From Lachnospiraceae bacterium (lineage in GTDB: Bacteria > Bacillota > Clostridia > Lachnospirales > Lachnospiraceae): DNA of 64,000 nucleotides. Below the pieces are notes generated by a model. That model saw only the letters and a program-made list of their open reading frames with translations, did no database searches and had not been told where the DNA came from. The stretch covers positions 62,001 through 126,000 of the forward strand of contig JAFYMC010000034.1 of assembly GCA_017556805.1 (NCBI GenBank). Reading direction: 5' to 3'. This document shows, one piece after another, positions 35,321 through 42,638 of the stretch (positions are counted from its first letter, which is position 1; the number at the start of each line of letters is the position of its first letter). Both the position numbers and the translations under genes were made by a program.

Positions 35321-35578
35321 ATGGGTTTTTTTGATAAGTTGGCCGATAAGGCAAAGGATGTAATGGATGACGGCGTGGCAGGCAAGGTTTTGGATGCACT
35401 TGATGATAAGCTGGATGATGTGGTAGAAAAGATTCCGGCTGATAAGAGAGACGATGTTCTAAAGCTCTTACAGAACGGTAAGGTAGACGCTGCCGTTGAT
35501 AAGGTATGCGAGGTAGCAAAGGTAGACAAGGCTGAGGCAAAGGAATTAGTAGAGAAGTTGAAGAAGCTTTTGAAGTAA
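35321..35578 (+). CDS. Small charged helical protein of unknown function
   Basis: An 85-residue protein made almost wholly of Asp, Lys, Val, Ala and Leu in a heptad-like pattern (KAKDVMDDGVAGKVLDALDD; ends KELVEKLKKLLK). It has no cysteine, no signal and no membrane segment, and would form amphipathic helices. GGAAAGGA lies before the ATG at 35321, and a near-consensus promoter suggests high expression. I do not recognise a family. Could be a stress or nucleoid-type small protein; this is speculation. Confidence 0.7.
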   Translation: MGFFDKLADKAKDVMDDGVAGKVLDALDDKLDDVVEKIPADKRDDVLKLLQNGKVDAAVDKVCEVAKVDKAEAKELVEKLKKLLK

Positions 35579-35640
35579 TTTCATAGTAAGAATGATAAAG
35601 GGGCTCCGTATCGGAAGATGTGGGGCTCTTAAAAATGTGC

Positions 35641-35669
35641 TTGACATTCCTGTTCGGTAGTGGTATACT
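35641..35669 (+). promoter_or_regulatory. Promoter of the aspS leader
   Basis: TTGACA, 17 bp, TATACT. Transcription would start near 35676, about 350 nt upstream of aspS. Confidence 0.85.
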
Positions 35670-35697
35670 CGGAAAAAATGAAACGAGAGGTGCTACG

Positions 35698-35748
35698 ATG
35701 AACCGGAACAGTCAACTTGCAAAGTTGAATAGGGACGACGATCGATAG
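35698..35748 (+). CDS. Putative aspS leader peptide (16 aa)
   Basis: MNRNSQLAKLNRDDDR: ATG at 35698 with AGAGG 7 nt upstream, TAG stop at 35746. Three consecutive Asp codons (GAC GAC GAT) stand two codons before the stop, and three Asn codons occur earlier. The following gene charges tRNA with Asp (and perhaps Asn). The stop overlaps the first arm of a hairpin series that ends in a terminator. Coding is inferred from the ribosome site and codon pattern only. Confidence 0.5.
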   Translation: MNRNSQLAKLNRDDDR

Positions 35749-35836
35749 CGCTTGTATCTGTGAAGTATCATAGGTGCAAGCGCTTTACGTGTTGTGCCTA
35801 TGTGGAATCGTAGTATATGCAAGGAGCCACATAAGG
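35747..35836 (+). promoter_or_regulatory. Alternative-pairing region of the aspS leader
   Basis: Mutually exclusive stems can be drawn: AGCGCTTG (35747) with CAAGCGCT (35777); CATAGGTGCA (35769) with TGTGCCTATG (35793); CCTATGTGG (35797) with CCACATAAGG (35827). The last one would block the terminator arm. No T-box sequence (such as AGGGTGGTACCGCG) is present. Confidence 0.5.
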
Positions 35837-35879
35837 TAGATTATTTTTTCTGCTTTGTGTGGCTTCTTTTTATTTTTTT
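35825..35879 (+). terminator. Terminator (putative attenuator) in the aspS leader
   Basis: AGCCACATAAGG / CTTTGTGTGGCT stem followed by TTCTTTTTATTTTTTT, about 150 nt before aspS. Its left arm overlaps the antiterminator arm at 35827-35836. Confidence 0.8.
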
Positions 35880-35891
35880 GAAAGGGGCGAT

Positions 35892-35960
35892 ATGATGGGA
35901 CGTACAGACGATGTCCTTACGGATGATTTGAGAAAGCTGGGACGAAATTTGATACTATGA
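35892..35960 (+). CDS. Second short Asp-rich ORF in the aspS leader
   Basis: Twenty-two codons starting ATGATG at 35892 after AAAGGGG, containing TDDVLTDD and ending TGA at 35958. It is followed by a nine-bp perfect stem CTGCGCTAT (35971) / ATAGCGCAG (36002) just before the aspS ribosome site. Could be a second leader peptide or a decayed gene start; weak evidence for translation. Confidence 0.3.
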   Translation: MMGRTDDVLTDDLRKLGRNLIL

Positions 35961-36026
35961 CCGGCTGTGTCTGCGCTATGGCACGGTACGGTCCGGAGAT
36001 GATAGCGCAGAAAAGAGGATATGAGT

Positions 36027-37352
36027 ATGAAAACAATGAACGGAGAAATTACAAAACAAACAGTAGCACCGGAGTGTTTACAGGAGCATATGGGAGAATC
36101 GGTACGGATTCACGGAAGTATTTATAAAATCCGCAAGATGCGGGGCTTTGCCTTTGTATTGTTGCGGACGGCGCGACAGGTAGTGCAATGTATTTATTCC
36201 GAGGAGAAGGCAAGCTTTTCTTTGGAAGAGCTTGTGGAAGAAAGCTGTGTCATCTTTACCGCAGAGGTGGTGGCGGAAGAACGGTCCCGTACCGGGTATG
36301 AGTTGCATTTGCTGGCGGTAGAGGTTTTGTCAACGCCCCATGAGGCCAGTCCCATTGTAATCAATAATAAGCTGGTGGACACCTCCTTGGAGAATCTTTT
36401 AAATTACCGCCCGGTGACGCTCAGAAACGAAAAGGAGCGGGCAATCTTTAAAATTCAGGAGGGCATTACCTTCGGTATTCGGAAGTTTTTGCAGGAGAAT
36501 GGTTTTACAGAGATTCACTCTCCGAAGATTGTGTATTCCGGTGCAGAGGGCGGAGCCAATATTTTCCGTATCGGTTACTTCGGAAGGGAAGCCTACCTGG
36601 CCCAAAGCCCGCAGTTTTACAAGCAGATGATGGTTGGGGTGTATGAGCGGGTATTCGAGATTGCGCCGGTGTTCCGGGCAGAAAAGCACGACACCTCAAG
36701 ACATCTGAATGAGTATACCAGCGTGGACTTTGAGATGGGCTATATCGAAAGCTTTGAGGAAATCATGCAGACGGAGACTGCAATGCTGCGGGCGGTTATG
36801 GCGTACTTGGAAGAAAAATACACCCATGAATTGGAACTGCTGGCAGTGAAACTCCCGGAAGTGACGGAGATACCGGCTATTCGGTTTCATGAAGCAAAGG
36901 AATTGGTGGCAAAGGAATATCACAGAGAGATTAAGGACTACGAGGACTTTGAGCCGGAGGAAGAAAAGCTTCTTTGTGAATTGATACAGAAAAAGACCGG
37001 TAGCGAGTTTGTATTTGTGACTCATTATCCGAGTAAGAAGCGTCCGTTTTACGCCATGGAAAGTGCTGAAAACAATGAGGTAACCGAAAGCTTTGACCTT
37101 TTGTTCCGAGGACTGGAAATTACCACCGGCGGGCAGCGCATCCATTCCTATGAGGAGCAGGTAGCAAAGATGGAGCGTTTGGGAATGAACCTTTCTCTGT
37201 TTGAAAGTTATCTTATGATGCATAAGTACGGCATGCCGCCGCATGGAGGTCTTGGCCTGGGACTGGAGCGCTTTACAAGTAAGCTTCTTGGTCAGGAAAA
37301 TGTGCGTCGGGCGACGCTGTTTCCGAGAGACACGGGAAGACTGGAGCCGTAG
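36027..37352 (+). CDS. aspS: Aspartate--tRNA(Asp/Asn) ligase, archaeal type
   Basis: A class II synthetase of 441 residues, the short archaeal/eukaryal kind without the bacterial GAD insertion. The N-terminal OB fold (about 18-100) binds the anticodon; motif 2 is FRAEKHDTSRHLNEYTSVDFEMG and motif 3 is GLGLGLERF near the end. Enzymes of this kind in Clostridia are often non-discriminating and also load tRNA-Asn for amidation by GatCAB; that is inference here. ATG 36027 is preferred over ATG 36021 because AGAGGA ends only 1 nt before 36021 and 7 nt before 36027. Preceded by a 350-nt leader with a terminator. Confidence 0.9.
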   Translation: MKTMNGEITKQTVAPECLQEHMGESVRIHGSIYKIRKMRGFAFVLLRTARQVVQCIYSEEKASFSLEELVEESCVIFTAEVVAEERSRTGYELHLLAVEVLSTPHEASPIVINNKLVDTSLENLLNYRPVTLRNEKERAIFKIQEGITFGIRKFLQENGFTEIHSPKIVYSGAEGGANIFRIGYFGREAYLAQSPQFYKQMMVGVYERVFEIAPVFRAEKHDTSRHLNEYTSVDFEMGYIESFEEIMQTETAMLRAVMAYLEEKYTHELELLAVKLPEVTEIPAIRFHEAKELVAKEYHREIKDYEDFEPEEEKLLCELIQKKTGSEFVFVTHYPSKKRPFYAMESAENNEVTESFDLLFRGLEITTGGQRIHSYEEQVAKMERLGMNLSLFESYLMMHKYGMPPHGGLGLGLERFTSKLLGQENVRRATLFPRDTGRLEP

Positions 37353-37364
37353 GGGAATTTTAGA

Positions 37365-37418
37365 CAACTCCTCCTTGAATTTCCATTTCACATGTGATAA
37401 AATGAAGCAAGTAAAATG
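37365..37418 (+). repeat. 54-bp direct repeat, left copy
   Basis: Identical over 54 bp to 38331-38384, beginning CAACTCCTCCTTGAATTTCC and ending AAGCAAGTAAAATG. It contains a complete promoter (TTGAAT, 17 bp, TAAAAT). It lies 12 bp after aspS. Confidence 0.95.
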
Positions 37419-37569
37419 CTTGGAAATCCAATGCATCTGCGTTGTTGAGAGGATTGTGCCGGAAAAGTAAAAATATCGTAATGTGCCGTAAAATGTTACA
37501 GATTGATGTAGAATTGGCACAGAAAATGGCACAGTGAATCAAAAGGAAAAGTATAGGAAAATGAAGAAA

Positions 37570-37605
37570 GCGCTCACTGCCGGGAGGTGGTGGGCGTGTT
37601 TTTTA
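37570..37605 (+). terminator. Terminator upstream of yefM
   Basis: GCGCTCACTGCC / GGTGGTGGGCGT stem and TTTTTTATT. The same stem core (CTCACTGCCGGGAGGT) recurs in the terminator after yoeB, so the cassette is bordered by two related terminators. Confidence 0.75.
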
Positions 37606-37635
37606 TTATTATTTTGCATATAATAATAAAAAGAC

Positions 37636-37684
37636 TTGACGTACAGAAAACTGTACGCTATAATAAAAGTACAGAAAGCTGTAC
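37636..37684 (+). promoter_or_regulatory. yefM-yoeB promoter with two palindromic operators
   Basis: TTGACG, 17 bp, TATAAT (37636-37664). Two near-identical palindromes, GTACAGAAAACTGTAC at 37641-37656 (between the boxes) and GTACAGAAAGCTGTAC at 37669-37684 (after the -10), are 28 bp apart. E. coli YefM-YoeB binds a similar TGTACA-type pair, so autorepression is likely. Confidence 0.85.
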
Positions 37685-37707
37685 GTGACTTAAAGGGAGG
37701 TAATATA

Positions 37708-37974
37708 ATGTTAGCAGTAAATTATACAACACTTAGAGATAATATGAAATCCTGTATGGATAGGGTGACGGATGATTATGAAACCATGATTGTCACCAGA
37801 AAGGACAATCGTAATGTGGTTATGTTGTCCGAGGAAGCCTATAATAACTTGATTGAAAATGTTTATGTGATGGGGAATAAGGCGAATTATGATTGGTTGA
37901 TGGAATCGAAGGAGCAGTTGGAAAAGGGGAAAGCTTCCGTGCAGAGTCTTATTGAGGTAAGTGCGGATGAATAA
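37708..37974 (+). CDS. yefM: YefM-type antitoxin (Phd/YefM fold)
   Basis: An 88-residue antitoxin. The N-terminal DNA-binding half MLAVNYTTLRDNMKSCMDRV with NRNVVMLSEEAYNNL is typical of YefM; the C-terminal half wraps the toxin. AAGGGAGG precedes the ATG at 37708. It overlaps yoeB by 8 bp. Represses its promoter with YoeB through the two GTACAG palindromes. Confidence 0.92.
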   Translation: MLAVNYTTLRDNMKSCMDRVTDDYETMIVTRKDNRNVVMLSEEAYNNLIENVYVMGNKANYDWLMESKEQLEKGKASVQSLIEVSADE

Positions 37975-38230
37975 AGTGTTTACGGAGAACGGATGGAAGG
38001 ATTACGTCTATTGGCAGACGGAAGATCGGAAGACTTTGAAAAAGATAAACAGTCTGATTGAGGATATTTGCAGAAACGGAAACGAAGGACTGGGAAAGCC
38101 GGAACCGTTAATCGGAAACCTCGCCGGTTTCTGGAGCAGACGTATCAATGACAAGGATAGACTGATTTATAAAGTTGATGAGGAGAATGTATACATTTTA
38201 GCATGCAGATATCATTATGGGGATACGTGA
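37967..38230 (+). CDS. yoeB: YoeB-family ribosome-dependent mRNA endonuclease toxin
   Basis: An 87-residue RelE-fold toxin. Conserved catalytic positions are visible: Glu in KPEPL, Arg in WSRRIN, His in CRYHYGD near the C-terminus. Cuts mRNA in the ribosomal A site when free of YefM. ATG at 37967 overlaps the antitoxin end. A terminator follows 10 bp after the stop. Length and motifs are complete, so it should be active. Confidence 0.92.
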   Translation: MNKVFTENGWKDYVYWQTEDRKTLKKINSLIEDICRNGNEGLGKPEPLIGNLAGFWSRRINDKDRLIYKVDEENVYILACRYHYGDT

Positions 38231-38240
38231 TGGAATATAA

Positions 38241-38275
38241 CGCGCTCACTGCCGGGAGGTAGTGCGCGCTTTTTG
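38241..38275 (+). terminator. Terminator of yefM-yoeB
   Basis: CGCGCTCACTGCC / GGTAGTGCGCG stem then CTTTTTGT. Confidence 0.85.
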
Positions 38276-38330
38276 TAGAGCGTAGAGCTCACCTAGAGCT
38301 CACCCATGTTTTCCACATTCAAACTTCCTC

Positions 38331-38384
38331 CAACTCCTCCTTGAATTTCCATTTCACATGTGATAAAATGAAGCAAGTAAAATG
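38331..38384 (+). repeat. 54-bp direct repeat, right copy (contains the pyrE promoter)
   Basis: Identical to 37365-37418. TTGAAT at 38341, 17 bp, TAAAAT at 38364 is the likely pyrE promoter, 42 bp before the start codon. Just upstream AAACTTCCTC (38321) matches ten bases of the foldback-element core, possibly by chance. Confidence 0.9.
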
Positions 38385-38410
38385 ATTGTAACGACACAGG
38401 AGGACATGAC

Positions 38411-39085
38411 ATGGAACAGTACAAGCAGGAATTTATCGAGTTTATGGTTGACAGTAAGGTGTTGAAGTTCGGTGATTTCACCTTAAAGAGTGGCAGAAAG
38501 TCTCCGTTTTTTATGAATGCGGGTGCGTATGTGACCGGTAGCCAGCTTCGTAAGCTCGGTGAGTATTACGCTAAGGCAATTCACGATACCTACGGTGATG
38601 AGTTTGATGTGCTGTTCGGACCGGCCTACAAGGGCATTCCGCTTGCGGTTGCGACCGCAATGGCATACAGCGAGCTTTACGGCAAGGATGTAAAGTATTG
38701 TTGTAACCGTAAGGAAGTAAAGGATCACGGTGATGTGGGCATCCTCCTCGGATATAAGCTTCAGGACGGCGACCGCGTGATTATGATTGAAGACGTAACC
38801 ACCTCTGGTAAGTCCATGGAAGAGACCGTGCCGATTGTTCGTGCACAGGCAAATGTAGAGATTAAGGGCTTGATTGTTTCTCTCAATCGTATGGAGCGTG
38901 GCCAGGGCGAGAAGTGTGCACTGGATGAGGTTGCTGATTTGTACGGTTTCCCGACCGCTGCGATCGTTAACATGGCAGAGGTAACGGAGCATTTATACAA
39001 CAAGCCATATAAGGGAGAGGTTATCATCGACGATACCTTAAAGGGTGCAATCGATGCTTACTACGAGCAGTACGGTGCGAAGTAA
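38411..39085 (+). CDS. pyrE: Orotate phosphoribosyltransferase
   Basis: Joins orotate and PRPP to give orotidine 5'-phosphate. The 224-residue type I PRTase has the PRPP motif VIMIEDVTTSGKSMEET, the FGPAYKGIPLA loop and YCCNRKEVKDHG flexible loop. AGGAGGACATGAC precedes the ATG. It takes the product of PyrKD. Its promoter has been duplicated by the yefM-yoeB cassette upstream. Confidence 0.95.
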   Translation: MEQYKQEFIEFMVDSKVLKFGDFTLKSGRKSPFFMNAGAYVTGSQLRKLGEYYAKAIHDTYGDEFDVLFGPAYKGIPLAVATAMAYSELYGKDVKYCCNRKEVKDHGDVGILLGYKLQDGDRVIMIEDVTTSGKSMEETVPIVRAQANVEIKGLIVSLNRMERGQGEKCALDEVADLYGFPTAAIVNMAEVTEHLYNKPYKGEVIIDDTLKGAIDAYYEQYGAK

Positions 39086-39151
39086 GAGAAACGGAGTAAG
39101 GATAGGAAATATAGGGTTTGAAACATTGTTTGAAATGTAAGGAGGATAATT

Positions 39152-39307
39152 ATGCAGGACGAAAAGATTTATAAGACCATGTCTTCCGTAGGAATTTGGA
39201 GTCTGGTGATCGGTATTTTGGCAATAGTAGCAGGTGCACTTTCCGGTGCGGCATTGATTGCCAACGGTGCCAGATTGTTAAAGAGAAAGTCGGAAGTAAT
39301 GTTCTAA
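39152..39307 (+). CDS. Small single-span membrane protein
   Basis: A 51-residue protein with one hydrophobic helix (about 14-38, IWSLVIGILAIVAGALSGAA) and a basic tail NGARLLKRKSEVMF. TAAGGAGGATAATT lies directly before the ATG at 39152. It follows pyrE after 66 bp and precedes a terminator, so it is probably the last gene of the pyrE transcript. No family recognised; similar small one-helix proteins are common in Lachnospiraceae. Confidence 0.7.
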   Translation: MQDEKIYKTMSSVGIWSLVIGILAIVAGALSGAALIANGARLLKRKSEVMF

Positions 39308-39329
39308 AACGAAAGATGAGGTAAGAGCG

Positions 39330-39379
39330 AAAGGACTGTATTGTTTCGAAAAAAACAGTATGGTCCTTTCTATTTTTTT
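39330..39379 (+). terminator. Terminator after pyrE and the small membrane protein gene
   Basis: GGACTGTATTGTTT / AAACAGTATGGTCC stem with G-U pairs, then TTTCTATTTTTTT. Confidence 0.75.
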
Positions 39380-39380
39380 C

Positions 39381-39411
39381 TTGACCTTGCCCTAAGGGTA
39401 AGGTTTATAAT
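39381..39411 (+). promoter_or_regulatory. MerR-type promoter with 19-bp spacer and dyad
   Basis: TTGACC, 19 bp, TATAAT. The spacer holds a dyad centred on CCCTAAGGG, with ACCTT (39384) and AAGGT (39400-39404) as outer arms. Long spacers of this kind are untwisted by MerR activators, so the next gene likely controls itself. Confidence 0.85.
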
Positions 39412-39466
39412 AGAATCATGATATATCAGAAACAACCTGGGAATATATATAAAGAGAGGGATTATC

Positions 39467-40639
39467 ATGAATCGGACTTATACCATCGGAGAATTGGCGG
39501 AGTTGGCCGGAGTGTCCGCAAAGACCCTGCGGGTATACGAACGGAAGGGACTTCTTTTGCCGGAACGGAACGCCGGCAATCAATATCGTATATATACGGA
39601 GGCGGCAGTGCGGAAGCTGGAGCAGATTCAGCTGATGAAGTATTTGGGCTTTTCCTTGGAGCAAATCGAAGCATTCTTGTTCCGGCACGAGTCTTCCGGA
39701 CGGGAGGAGATGCTGCGGACACAGAAGCGATTGTTAGAGAAAAAGAGAGCACAACTGGATTCAGTCATTGCTTGTGTGGAACGGGCGGTGGCAGAGTGCA
39801 GAAAAGGAGCCGTGGAGGATGAAACATTTTTGCATAATCTGGGGAGTATTGTAAAAAATCAACGGTCGGATGAGCTGGTGGGACGTCTCGGGATGCATTC
39901 CGATGAACCGCGTGGATGGTCGGAGTTTATCTTTGACCGGGCACAGCTTAGAGCAGGCATGCAGGTGTTGGATGCGGGTGCGGGATACGGCAATCTGTGG
40001 CGCTATAATCTGCACCGGCTTCCGAAGAAGCTTCACGTGACATGCGTGGATCAGCACAATACCCATGCGGATGGTTTTTGCGAGTATGTCAAGGAGCGGG
40101 AGGCGTCGGAAGAACTGGCCGTAGGGCAGATATCCTTTTTGTGGGAAGATTTGGAAGTTAGAAAAAGTTCAGAACAATACCATTGCATTTTCTTTAATCA
40201 TGTGGCATCCTTTATTAAAGAGAGAGTGAAATTGTACCGGCAGTTTCGAGACAGTCTGCTTCCGGGCGGGACCTTTATTTGCACCTGGGGCGGCCTGTTA
40301 ATCAATGAAAATGCGGCTGCGGTTCTGAACGGGTTTCTGGACGATACGGCACCCCTTGCGGCGAGACAAAAAAAGTTTGCAAGCACCATCCGGCAGTATG
40401 AAACGGAGCTTCATGAAGTATTCGAACGTGTGGAACGGCAGGACTATGTGACCACATTACGATTTACTACGGCGGAGGACTATATGGATTACCTATTACA
40501 GGTATGTAAGCCTGTGGAGGCAGAATTGGAGGAACGTCGGGAGGAGTTTTTAACGTATTTGCGTGGGCTTAAGGATGCGGACGGCGGATATACCTTTGTG
40601 AGAGATACCTATTTGTACCGTTGCGAAGGGGAGGTGTAG
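39467..40639 (+). CDS. MerR-family regulator fused to a SAM-dependent methyltransferase
   Basis: A 390-residue fusion. Residues 1-70 are a MerR winged helix (TIGELAELAGVSAKTLRVYE), 75-115 a dimer coiled coil, 160-390 a class I methyltransferase with motif I VLDAGAGYG (167-175), the acidic VTCVDQHN strand and CIFFNHVASFI motif. The product could sense a ligand, methylate it, or use the fold as a SAM sensor; the sequence does not say which. AGAGAGGG precedes the ATG. It is followed 2 bp later by the phospholipase-like gene and so is the first gene of an operon. Confidence 0.85.
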   Translation: MNRTYTIGELAELAGVSAKTLRVYERKGLLLPERNAGNQYRIYTEAAVRKLEQIQLMKYLGFSLEQIEAFLFRHESSGREEMLRTQKRLLEKKRAQLDSVIACVERAVAECRKGAVEDETFLHNLGSIVKNQRSDELVGRLGMHSDEPRGWSEFIFDRAQLRAGMQVLDAGAGYGNLWRYNLHRLPKKLHVTCVDQHNTHADGFCEYVKEREASEELAVGQISFLWEDLEVRKSSEQYHCIFFNHVASFIKERVKLYRQFRDSLLPGGTFICTWGGLLINENAAAVLNGFLDDTAPLAARQKKFASTIRQYETELHEVFERVERQDYVTTLRFTTAEDYMDYLLQVCKPVEAELEERREEFLTYLRGLKDADGGYTFVRDTYLYRCEGEV

Positions 40640-40641
40640 GG

Positions 40642-41325
40642 ATGCCTTCCAGAATGATTCACTATTTGGTGGCGGATAGAGTGGCGAGGGAGATTCCGAT
40701 GCGGGATTTGAACCGGTTTAAGATAGGTTCTCTTTGTCCGGATATGTCTACGAGGCAGGATGATTCCAAACACCGGACCCATTACGCGGATGTCGTGGGT
40801 GAAAAGAAGGGTATGAACTGGCGCCGTTTTGTCAATGCTTACGGGGAAAAGATGAAAACGGATGATTTGTATCTGGGGGTGCTTTGTCACCTGATTACGG
40901 ACGGCGTCTGGTTTCATGAAATCATGGAGCCGCAGGTCCGTTCAAAGTTTGTTTCAAAAGAAGAACGTCAGGAATTGTACAATCTTGGATATTCCGACTT
41001 TCATCGGTTAAACTATATTTTAAGAGAAGCGTTTGACCTGGAATATGAGCTTTATGAAGATCGGAACATTGAACTGGACGGTCTGCATCCGGAGCTGTAT
41101 GACGATGTGATCGGAGCTTTGTATGAGGATTTTTACGAGGAACCGCCGGCGTCCAAGGAGGAACTCACCGTGTATCCTTACGAGATAGCAATTGCTTGTA
41201 TTGAGCTTTGTGTAAAGGAATGTGTGGAGGCAATCAAGGCGTTTCGGGAAGGGAAAGAGATGTGTCCTCCGGAGAAGTATTATGTGCCGGTGCGGGATGT
41301 CGGAAAGGATGTGGCGTTTAAATGA
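40642..41325 (+). CDS. Zinc-dependent phospholipase C-like protein
   Basis: A 227-residue all-helical protein with His/Asp residues spaced like the zinc-dependent phospholipase C/S1-P1 group: MIHYLVADRVA at the N-terminus, GSLCPDMS, HRTHYAD and CHLITDGVWFHEIM. It lacks a signal peptide, so it acts inside the cell. GGGGAGGTGTAGGG precedes the ATG at 40642. Starts 2 bp after the MerR fusion gene and 47 bp before the DUF2974 gene. Enzyme activity is inference from the metal-binding pattern. Confidence 0.7.
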   Translation: MPSRMIHYLVADRVAREIPMRDLNRFKIGSLCPDMSTRQDDSKHRTHYADVVGEKKGMNWRRFVNAYGEKMKTDDLYLGVLCHLITDGVWFHEIMEPQVRSKFVSKEERQELYNLGYSDFHRLNYILREAFDLEYELYEDRNIELDGLHPELYDDVIGALYEDFYEEPPASKEELTVYPYEIAIACIELCVKECVEAIKAFREGKEMCPPEKYYVPVRDVGKDVAFK

Positions 41326-41372
41326 CCGCAGAGTAGAAAAGCGTGTTGCGTAAAACGGAAAGGAGGGACGCG

Positions 41373-42548
41373 ATGGCAAGTTTATCGGAGTATCTGGCTT
41401 GGAGAGGCGATATTACCTTTGACAAGGTATCGCTTAATGTGGTAGATGCGTTGCTGCTGTCACAATTGTCCTATTTGGATTTGCGGGGGATTATCGGAAA
41501 GGCGGAGCACAAGAAAGAATGTACTCTGGCCCAGGCGGCAAGGCGTTTCTGGCAGTTACATACGGAAGAGGAATTTGAGGACTGCCTGTCCTTTGCGGTT
41601 CGTTCCGCAGGGATATTGCTGCGGGATATGGCAAAAACGAGACGATTTCGAGACTTGATTTTGCAGAATTATGTGAACCGGAACGATTTGACCATGGAAG
41701 AACAGTTTACGGCACTGGAAATTGTGTTAGGAAAACGAGAAAGCTTTATTTCCTTCGGCGGAACCGATGATACGCTAATCGGTTGGAAGGAAGACTTTAA
41801 TATGTGCTTTTTATCCCCGATTCCGGCGCAATTGGATGCAAAATCCTATCTGGAGTCGGTGCTTCTTGGCGGCGGTCGCAAGGTGTACATCGGCGGTCAC
41901 TCCAAGGGCGGAAATCTGGCGGTATATTCGGCGGTAAAATGTAAAAAGCTGTTCCGCAGAAATATTATACAAGTGTACAATTTCGACGGACCGGGCTTTA
42001 ATAAGGAATTTATTGAAAGCGAGCGGTATCAGGAGATGAAAGAACGGATTGAAACCTGGGTACCGGAGTCTTCTGTGGTGGGGATGCTTTTGGAGCATGA
42101 AGAGGATTATCAGGTAGTGAAGAGCTCCCAAAACGGCTTCATGCAGCATGATGCCACTTCTTGGGAGGTGCTGGGGGCAGAGTTTGTCAGACTTCCGGCG
42201 GTCAAAGAGAGCAGCAGACGCATGGCTGCGGGGGTTAAGGAATGGATGAGCGGGCTGAGCCCGGAAGAACTGGAGCAGTTCGGCGAGCGAATCTACGAGG
42301 TGTTTACGGTAACGGATGCGAAGACGCTGGCGGATTTGAACAAGGACCGCTGGAAGAGTATAACAGCCATGATTCAGTCATTCAGTGCCGTAGATAAAAA
42401 GACAAAGGATATGTTATTCGATTTGGTTAAAGCTATGGTATCGGCAAATGTTAAGAAAGAATCGTCGAAAAAAGGCGAGCCGGAGGAAACGAAACAAATC
42501 GGAAGTGCGGGACCGGCCCGGTCGGTGGGGAGGAAGAAATTACCGTGA
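41373..42548 (+). CDS. DUF2974-family alpha/beta hydrolase
   Basis: A 391-residue cytoplasmic protein of the Mbeg1/DUF2974 group. The nucleophile elbow GGHSKGG puts the Ser at residue 177; FNFDGPGF-like sequence (YNFDGPGFNKEFI) follows at about 210, and His residues near 265-270 (GMLLEHEE, GFMQHD) may complete the triad. AAAGGAGG precedes the ATG at 41373. Third gene of the MerR-led operon. Substrate unknown; lipase-like activity is proposed for relatives. Confidence 0.85.
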   Translation: MASLSEYLAWRGDITFDKVSLNVVDALLLSQLSYLDLRGIIGKAEHKKECTLAQAARRFWQLHTEEEFEDCLSFAVRSAGILLRDMAKTRRFRDLILQNYVNRNDLTMEEQFTALEIVLGKRESFISFGGTDDTLIGWKEDFNMCFLSPIPAQLDAKSYLESVLLGGGRKVYIGGHSKGGNLAVYSAVKCKKLFRRNIIQVYNFDGPGFNKEFIESERYQEMKERIETWVPESSVVGMLLEHEEDYQVVKSSQNGFMQHDATSWEVLGAEFVRLPAVKESSRRMAAGVKEWMSGLSPEELEQFGERIYEVFTVTDAKTLADLNKDRWKSITAMIQSFSAVDKKTKDMLFDLVKAMVSANVKKESSKKGEPEETKQIGSAGPARSVGRKKLP

Positions 42549-42556
42549 AATTCACA

Positions 42557-42585
42557 TTGACAAGGAAATAAGAATATGATATGAT
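42557..42585 (+). promoter_or_regulatory. Promoter of ssrA
   Basis: TTGACA, 17 bp, TATGAT, about 54 bp upstream of the mature tmRNA 5' end. Confidence 0.85.
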
Positions 42586-42638
42586 AACCTACACACAGCG
42601 TTAAAACACCGATTTGCCGTTGTTGCAAATCGATACCG

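Noticed and set aside
35641..36020. T-box riboswitch before aspS
   Set aside because: No AGGGTGGTACCGCG-like sequence or stem I specifier loop was found; a leader-peptide reading fits better.
38321..38330. AAACTTCCTC as a third, truncated copy of the foldback core
   Set aside because: Only about ten bases match and no inverted arms are present; chance cannot be excluded.
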